Assembly (NCBI GenBank): GCA_030704615.1
Contig: CM060732.1
Span: forward strand, 49,643,053-49,707,052
DNA length: 64,000 nucleotides
Reading direction: 5' to 3'
Source: Takakia lepidozioides
Lineage: Eukaryota > Streptophyta > Takakiopsida > Takakiales > Takakiaceae
The number at the start of each line of letters is the position of its first letter. Positions within the stretch are counted from its first letter, which is position 1. A program made the translations under genes and the position numbers. A model generated the notes under the pieces. That model had not been told where the DNA came from, made no database searches, and worked only from the letters and a program-made list of their open reading frames with translations. This document shows, in pieces, positions 59,250 through 64,000 of the stretch.

Positions 59250-59888
59250 CATAACTTGGATGTCTGCTGTTTCATGTCTGATGTTTCAGTCTAGGGCTTG
59301 CATTACACACCATTTTCCTCGGATGGAGTCTGGAATGCACATTCAAGCTTGTATGCCTTCTCTACATGAGGATGTAATTAAATTAGGCTCAAGAAAGTTG
59401 CAGAAAGTCGAGACGCACATATTCTTAAGAGTGCCAAGGAGTGTTATCCAGTCAAAAATGCTCAAATACTCTGAAGAGTCTACAGAAAAGGGGACATACA
59501 CCACTTTTGCCCTTCGAGAAAAGGGACGGGAGAACTTATAGAGCCAGTTGCACAGGTGAGGCAGCAATCCATGGTTGTTACCCTCTCTGCCTGGAGGTGT
59601 GCACTAGGCCAACCATTTCTGTCACACAAAGCTCTCTGTGCTTTCTCTGGACACAACAACATATTTGTCTTTCTTTCTCTTTCACACACATACACCCACA
59701 AACCTAGGTGGCTTCCAAGAAGTGCAGCTTCCACTCTGCAGAGTGATTTTACTGATGGTAGTGGAGCCCCTTCTCTTAAAGAAAAAAAAAGAAACCCTTC
59801 TGCTGTATTCATATCCTCCACAACTGACTTAACATCTCCTATGCATCGGTCCCTCATTCTTAGGTCAAAATTGGGTATGCAAGCAGTC
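59250..59888. other. Intergenic region between convergent LRRC9-like and RPF2 genes
   Basis: Short frames only. Probably the 3' UTRs of both genes; a further small LRRC9 exon near 59290-59540 cannot be excluded. Confidence 0.35.
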
Positions 59889-60869
59889 TTATTCACTGCG
59901 TTGTCTCTTGGACACCTTTGTGGGCGTGTATTCCCCACTAATTGGTACGCTGTTAGCAGTGGCAGCAAACCTCGCAACAGCTGCCTCTCTTCGTTCGCGC
60001 TTCAACCCCTTCATTTTGCTCAAGGCCATTTCTCCAACCTCTTGCTTGGGCATGTAGATTCGCCCAACCTTTCCAGCCAACGGATCTCCGTTCACATTCT
60101 TTACCTTCTTCTTGGTAGTCTTAGACACCGTTCGCATGGCCTCTTTTCTGAGGCCATCACTGGGCTCCCGGTGACGGCGGATTACCAAGTCCATTGAAGG
60201 ACCCACCTCGACCAGCTCAATGCGAGGAACCTTGGTGCCTGATTTCTTCAGGTGGATGCCACAATGCCTGAACAATACTTTGTCACCTGCTGCAGTGCAT
60301 ACGAAGACACGATCCAACCCTGCTAGATTTATAGTTTCCACTACCTCGCCCCGGAAAAAATCCAACAACAACTCCTTAAGATGCCGGAACTCATCCTTTG
60401 TCTCAAATGCTTCCCCTACAAAAGCAAAGCAGGGCTTTGAACCTTCTTGCGGCGCTGCTTTCTTTCCCGCGCCCAGCGTATCAATGGCCTTATACCGCTC
60501 GACACCGACCTCTACCATGTCAAATACATGGTGATCGAACATTCGCCCGAACACCAGATTGTCTGGCCGCTTCTTTGAGTGGGATCCAAACACAAACAGG
60601 CTGCAATCCGTCTTCTGAGATAAAAACTCCAAAGATGTCTCACCTCCACCTTCAAACGGCCGCACGCTGTCATTCTTCTTCGTGTACTTGATAGCCTTTC
60701 CGCCCGCCTTCTTCAAGTGGAACAGATCCCCCAGCACCCCCTTCAACACGTTGGACGTTTTGGTTCCATGCAAAAGCAGCAGCTTCTTGGTATTCTCCTC
60801 AAGCTTTGGTGCTCGCTTCTCAAGCTCGCGCTTGGACCGCTTCGTCTTGGGCTTCACAATTCGCAGCAT
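59889..60869 (-). CDS. RPF2: Ribosome biogenesis protein RPF2 (Brix domain)
   Basis: An uninterrupted 326-residue frame. Its N-terminus, MLRIVKPKTKRSKRELEKRA, is nearly diagnostic for RPF2. The Brix domain runs about residues 28-235, with LLLHGTKTSNVLKGVLGDL, DSVRPFEGGGETSLEFLSQK, TDCSLFVFGSHSKKRPDNLV and HVFDMVEVGVERYKA. RPF2 with RRS1 brings the 5S ribonucleoprotein (5S rRNA, uL18, uL5) into the pre-60S particle in the nucleolus. The lysine/arginine-rich C-terminus fits nucleolar localisation. The start is fixed by the conserved N-terminus. Upstream on its strand, the leader is GA-rich (the plus strand shows CT repeats at about 60896-60930). Its length is near that of other RPF2 proteins, and no introns are needed. 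Confidence 0.95.
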   Translation of the reverse strand: MLRIVKPKTKRSKRELEKRAPKLEENTKKLLLLHGTKTSNVLKGVLGDLFHLKKAGGKAIKYTKKNDSVRPFEGGGETSLEFLSQKTDCSLFVFGSHSKKRPDNLVFGRMFDHHVFDMVEVGVERYKAIDTLGAGKKAAPQEGSKPCFAFVGEAFETKDEFRHLKELLLDFFRGEVVETINLAGLDRVFVCTAAGDKVLFRHCGIHLKKSGTKVPRIELVEVGPSMDLVIRRHREPSDGLRKEAMRTVSKTTKKKVKNVNGDPLAGKVGRIYMPKQEVGEMALSKMKGLKRERREAAVARFAATANSVPISGEYTPTKVSKRQRSE

Positions 60870-62184
60870 CGCTCCAGTCCGATCCTCGCCTTCTCTTCTC
60901 TCTCTCTCCTCTCTCTCTCTCTCTCTTTCTCGTTAGGTCGTTCACGATGGCGCTCCTCCGGCGACTGCCTACAGAATCTTTCCAAGAATATTCTTATTCT
61001 GTTCCGGCACCGGACCAATTTTAGAGAGAGAGGGAGGTGAAAAAAATTGAACACGGTTGCCGAAGCAAGCTTAGTAACTATGGTCACTGTCACTTGCCCT
61101 GGATGACTTTTGTATAAATGGAGACGTTTGTTTGTTTTGTTTTGTAGCGTTGAGATGTCCGTCGACGGAATGAACTTCTCGTCATCCCCCTTGAACGAAG
61201 CCGAAGACAAATGCATGTTTGAAAGATCGTTGGAGCTTTGGTGATGGTGCTTGGGTGTGCCACCAAGTTCTGGTCGAGGTCACGCACAACCTGGCGATGG
61301 TGTAGGTTATGGTGAACCGACAGATTCTGGTGAAATACTTTCTGTGGAGGAATGTGACTAGCATCAGCAATCAGCCTGAAAAATGGGTGTGGCTAGAAGC
61401 CCCTCCAGTAACTTCTGCACCATCTGTAATTTTCTAGGCTATGTTTGTCGTAGAAAAAGAGCCAGAAATGACTTGCAGGCGTGTTTTTCAAAGCCACAAA
61501 GGCAATGGGAAGCTGGAAAAATTCTCATGCTTTTGCAGTACTTCATGCAGGTAAAGCTAGGAGCAAGCAATGGCCTTGGCAGGAGTTTTCTGATCCTTCA
61601 CAGTGGCGGGACACCGGATTTAATGAGGTGAAGCTGTTTTTAATTTGAGCGTGAAAGAAGGGTTGTATCTCCTGTTGCTTGAATATAAAACAACAAAAGC
61701 AGTCCTCATTGTTGCTAATCATTCGGTTGTCAAGGTTGTTAGTTGTTGGTAAATGCACACACGGGGTCGGCTGTTTGAACCGTCCTTGGAAGCACATTTA
61801 CTGACTCTGATACACGGTCATGGACAATCTAATGGTGATTCTAACGTCAATGTACAGCTGGAGGGAATACAGTATTCAATTGAAGATTAGTGAGGGATTC
61901 GGACTCAAACATATTATACTGGCGCTGTTGACTGCACTGGTCTTCTAACCGTGTCAATTGTGTAGCAAGGAAATTGTCGCTCTGAAGAGATTTGTCTTAG
62001 GGGTGGATGTCTTTGAGATATCTGTTTGAGTTGGAGTGAAAGATTTTTAACTGAGAACTCTGAGTCGTGCAGGACTGCAGGGTTGAATCAAGCACACCTG
62101 GTTGGATCAACCATCTCCACCATAACCACCACTTGTGAAAGACGACCAAGAAAGGGAGTCAACAACAACTCTTCTGGCACCTGT
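60870..62184. promoter_or_regulatory. Divergent intergenic region, RPF2 / PPR gene
   Basis: Holds the RPF2 leader with its (GA)n/(CT)n runs (about 60896-60930 and 61021-61035) and upstream sequence of the PPR gene. The PPR reading frame stays open to about 62035 without an ATG. An acceptor-like gtcgtgcag at about 62066-62074 leaves room for an upstream exon with a targeting sequence. No other gene is supported. Confidence 0.4.
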
Positions 62185-64000
62185 ATGGATGTGAGGAGAT
62201 TATGCAAGGAAGGGCAACTAAAAGAGGCACTGCAATTTTTGAACCAGAAAGGCATTTTGGCAGACTCCATTACGTATGTCTCTCTCTTGCTCCTATGCAT
62301 CAAGATGAAAGGCCTAGCAGAGGGAAAGCAGGTGCACACCCACATTATATGGAGTGGCTTCAAGCCAAACATCTTTCTATTCAACACCCTTATCAACATG
62401 TATGCCAAGTGTGGGAGCATGGTGGATGCACATCAAGTATTTGACAAAATGCAAAAACGAGATGTGTTTACTTGGAATACACTGATAGCAGGATATGCCA
62501 AGCATGGTTGTTGTAGGGAGGCTTTTGAGATCTATGAGCAAATGCTAGAGGAAGGGGTGATGCCTGACAGGGTCACATTCATTTGCATTCTCAATGCATG
62601 TTCAACGCCACTGGCACTGGAAAAGGGCATAGAGGTTCATGCTGACATCCGCAAAGCCAAACTTGCCCCAGACATCATTTTGGAGACTGCCCTTGTTGCC
62701 ATGTATGCCAAATGCGGGAGTATAAAGCATGCGTGCAAAGTATTCAACAATATGGCCAAAAGAAATGTGATCTCATGGAATGTGATGATCACAGGATATG
62801 CTCAGCATGGGTTTGGTATGGAAGCTTTAATGACTTACGAGCAAATGATACGGGACCAGGTTACCCCCAACAGGGTCACATTTATTTGCATTCTCAGGGC
62901 ATGTGCTAGCCTGAAAGCCCTGGAAAAGGGCAGAGAGTTTCATTATGACATTATCAAAGCTCGAATTACACCAGATCTCATTTTGGAGACTGCCCTTGCT
63001 GACATGTATGCCAAATGTGGGAGTGTGAAGGATGCACGTCAAGTATTTGACAACATGCCTCAACGAAATGTGGTGTCATGGAATGCCATGATTGCAGGAT
63101 ATGCTCAGCATGAGTTTGGTAGGGAGGCTCTCGAGCTCTACAAGCAAATGATATCGGAACGGGTGACGCCCAACAACATCACTTTCATTTGCTGTATCAA
63201 GGCATGTGCCAGCCTGGCTGTTCTGGAGAAGGGCAAAGAGCTCCATGCTGACATTATCAAAGCTGGAATTGCATCAGATGCTACTCTGCAGACGGCGATT
63301 GCTGACATGTATGCGAAATGTGGGAGCATGAAGAAAGCGCGTAAAGTATTCGAGAGTATGGCTGAACGGAATGTGGTCTCATGGAACGTCATGATAACAG
63401 GATATGCTCAGCATCGGTGTTTTAGGGAGGCTTTTGAGATCTATGAGCAGATGATACAAGAGAAGGTGATGCCCAACAAGGTCACATTTATTTGTATTCT
63501 CAATGCATGTGCTGGTTTGGCAACCCTGGAAAAGGGTATCAAGGTCCATGCTGACATCAGTAAAGCTGGGATCACAGCTGATATCATTCTGGACAATGCA
63601 CTTGTTGCGATGTATGCCAAATGCAGCAGCATGAAGGATGCACATAGAGTTTTTGACAAAATGGACAAACACAATGTGGTGTCATGGAGTGTGATGATTG
63701 CAGGATATGCTCAACATGGGTGTGGAATGGAGGCTTTCGAGACCTATGAGCAAATGTTACGGGAAGGGGTGATGCCTGACAAAGTCACATTCATTTGTGT
63801 TGTCAATGCTTGTGCCTGTCTGGCAGCCCTTGAAAAGGGCATAGAGGTTCATGCCGAAATTAAAAAAGCTGGCATTGCCCCTGATATTATTCTGGACACT
63901 GCCCTTGTCGACATGTATTCCAAGTGTGGGAGCATGAAGGATGCCCGTCGGGTGCTTGACAATATGGCTCAACGGAATGTGGTTTCATGGAGTGCAATGA
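62185..64000 (+). CDS. PLS-class pentatricopeptide repeat protein (partial, runs off the window)
   Basis: From ATG 62185 the frame is open to the last base (605 codons). It encodes PPR motifs of the P-L-S type that bind organelle RNA, one motif per nucleotide. The element MYAKCGS or close variants starts at 62398, 62701, 63004, 63307, 63610 and 63913, an exact 303-base (101-residue) period. Each period also contains VSWNVMITGYAQHG-like, VTFICILNACA-like and LEKGIEVHADI-like blocks. Such proteins usually end in E and DYW domains and act in C-to-U RNA editing in plastids or mitochondria; that end lies beyond the window. The first 30 residues from 62185 do not look like a strong transit peptide, so an upstream exon or start is possible. 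The frame has no intron inside the window. Confidence 0.92.
   Translation, partial: MDVRRLCKEGQLKEALQFLNQKGILADSITYVSLLLLCIKMKGLAEGKQVHTHIIWSGFKPNIFLFNTLINMYAKCGSMVDAHQVFDKMQKRDVFTWNTLIAGYAKHGCCREAFEIYEQMLEEGVMPDRVTFICILNACSTPLALEKGIEVHADIRKAKLAPDIILETALVAMYAKCGSIKHACKVFNNMAKRNVISWNVMITGYAQHGFGMEALMTYEQMIRDQVTPNRVTFICILRACASLKALEKGREFHYDIIKARITPDLILETALADMYAKCGSVKDARQVFDNMPQRNVVSWNAMIAGYAQHEFGREALELYKQMISERVTPNNITFICCIKACASLAVLEKGKELHADIIKAGIASDATLQTAIADMYAKCGSMKKARKVFESMAERNVVSWNVMITGYAQHRCFREAFEIYEQMIQEKVMPNKVTFICILNACAGLATLEKGIKVHADISKAGITADIILDNALVAMYAKCSSMKDAHRVFDKMDKHNVVSWSVMIAGYAQHGCGMEAFETYEQMLREGVMPDKVTFICVVNACACLAALEKGIEVHAEIKKAGIAPDIILDTALVDMYSKCGSMKDARRVLDNMAQRNVVSWSAM

Overview
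The window is nuclear DNA of a land plant. Its genes have many introns with GT..AG borders. It carries chloroplast-targeted proteins, a PLS-type pentatricopeptide (PPR) gene, a decayed DYW-type PPR gene, and many retroelement and DNA-transposon pieces. Two genes belong to motile-cilium families: CFAP298, complete in seven exons, and an LRRC9-like leucine-rich-repeat gene. Flowering plants lack motile cilia, so the source is most likely a fern or lycophyte, or less likely another plant with swimming sperm. The species cannot be fixed from this sequence.

Layout. 1-1629: SINE fragment and unassigned sequence. 1630-5124 (-): chloroplast peptide chain release factor 2, six exons. 5635-6804 (+): SLX1-type GIY-YIG nuclease. 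6840-7420 (+): DYW PPR pseudogene. 7421-9056: unassigned, with a strong hairpin at 8664-8743. 9057-14200 (-): condensation-domain/acyltransferase-like protein in five exons, with two LINE 3' ends in intron 2. 15501-17298 (+): CFAP298. 17299-23539: gene-poor, with a LINE RNase H remnant, SINEs and a hAT-like palindrome. 23540-26736 (+): ABHD17-type serine hydrolase. 27970-29549 (-): RING-finger-like protein.

30365-43000 is a transposon-rich, partly AT-rich block: SINE, PIF/Harbinger transposase plus Myb-like ORF, a foldback repeat at 34.25-35.63 kb, a hAT transposase with its right terminus, a SAR1 GTPase pseudogene and a second Myb/SANT-like fragment. 43438-44837 (-): chloroplast methyltransferase-like gene. 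46867-59249 (+): LRRC9-like gene whose introns are loaded with LINE fragments and which appears damaged. 59889-60869 (-): ribosome biogenesis factor RPF2. 62185 to the window edge (+): intronless PPR gene with an exact 303-bp period, running out of the window.

The genes form no operon or cluster; they are housekeeping, organelle and sperm-flagellum genes separated by repeats. Exon borders come from reading phase and splice signals, plus remembered family conservation; no alignment was run. Reading phase closes exactly for prfB, the condensation-like gene, CFAP298, ABHD17, the RING gene and the methyltransferase. The LRRC9-like gene does not close: several expected blocks are not found and one exon carries an in-frame stop.
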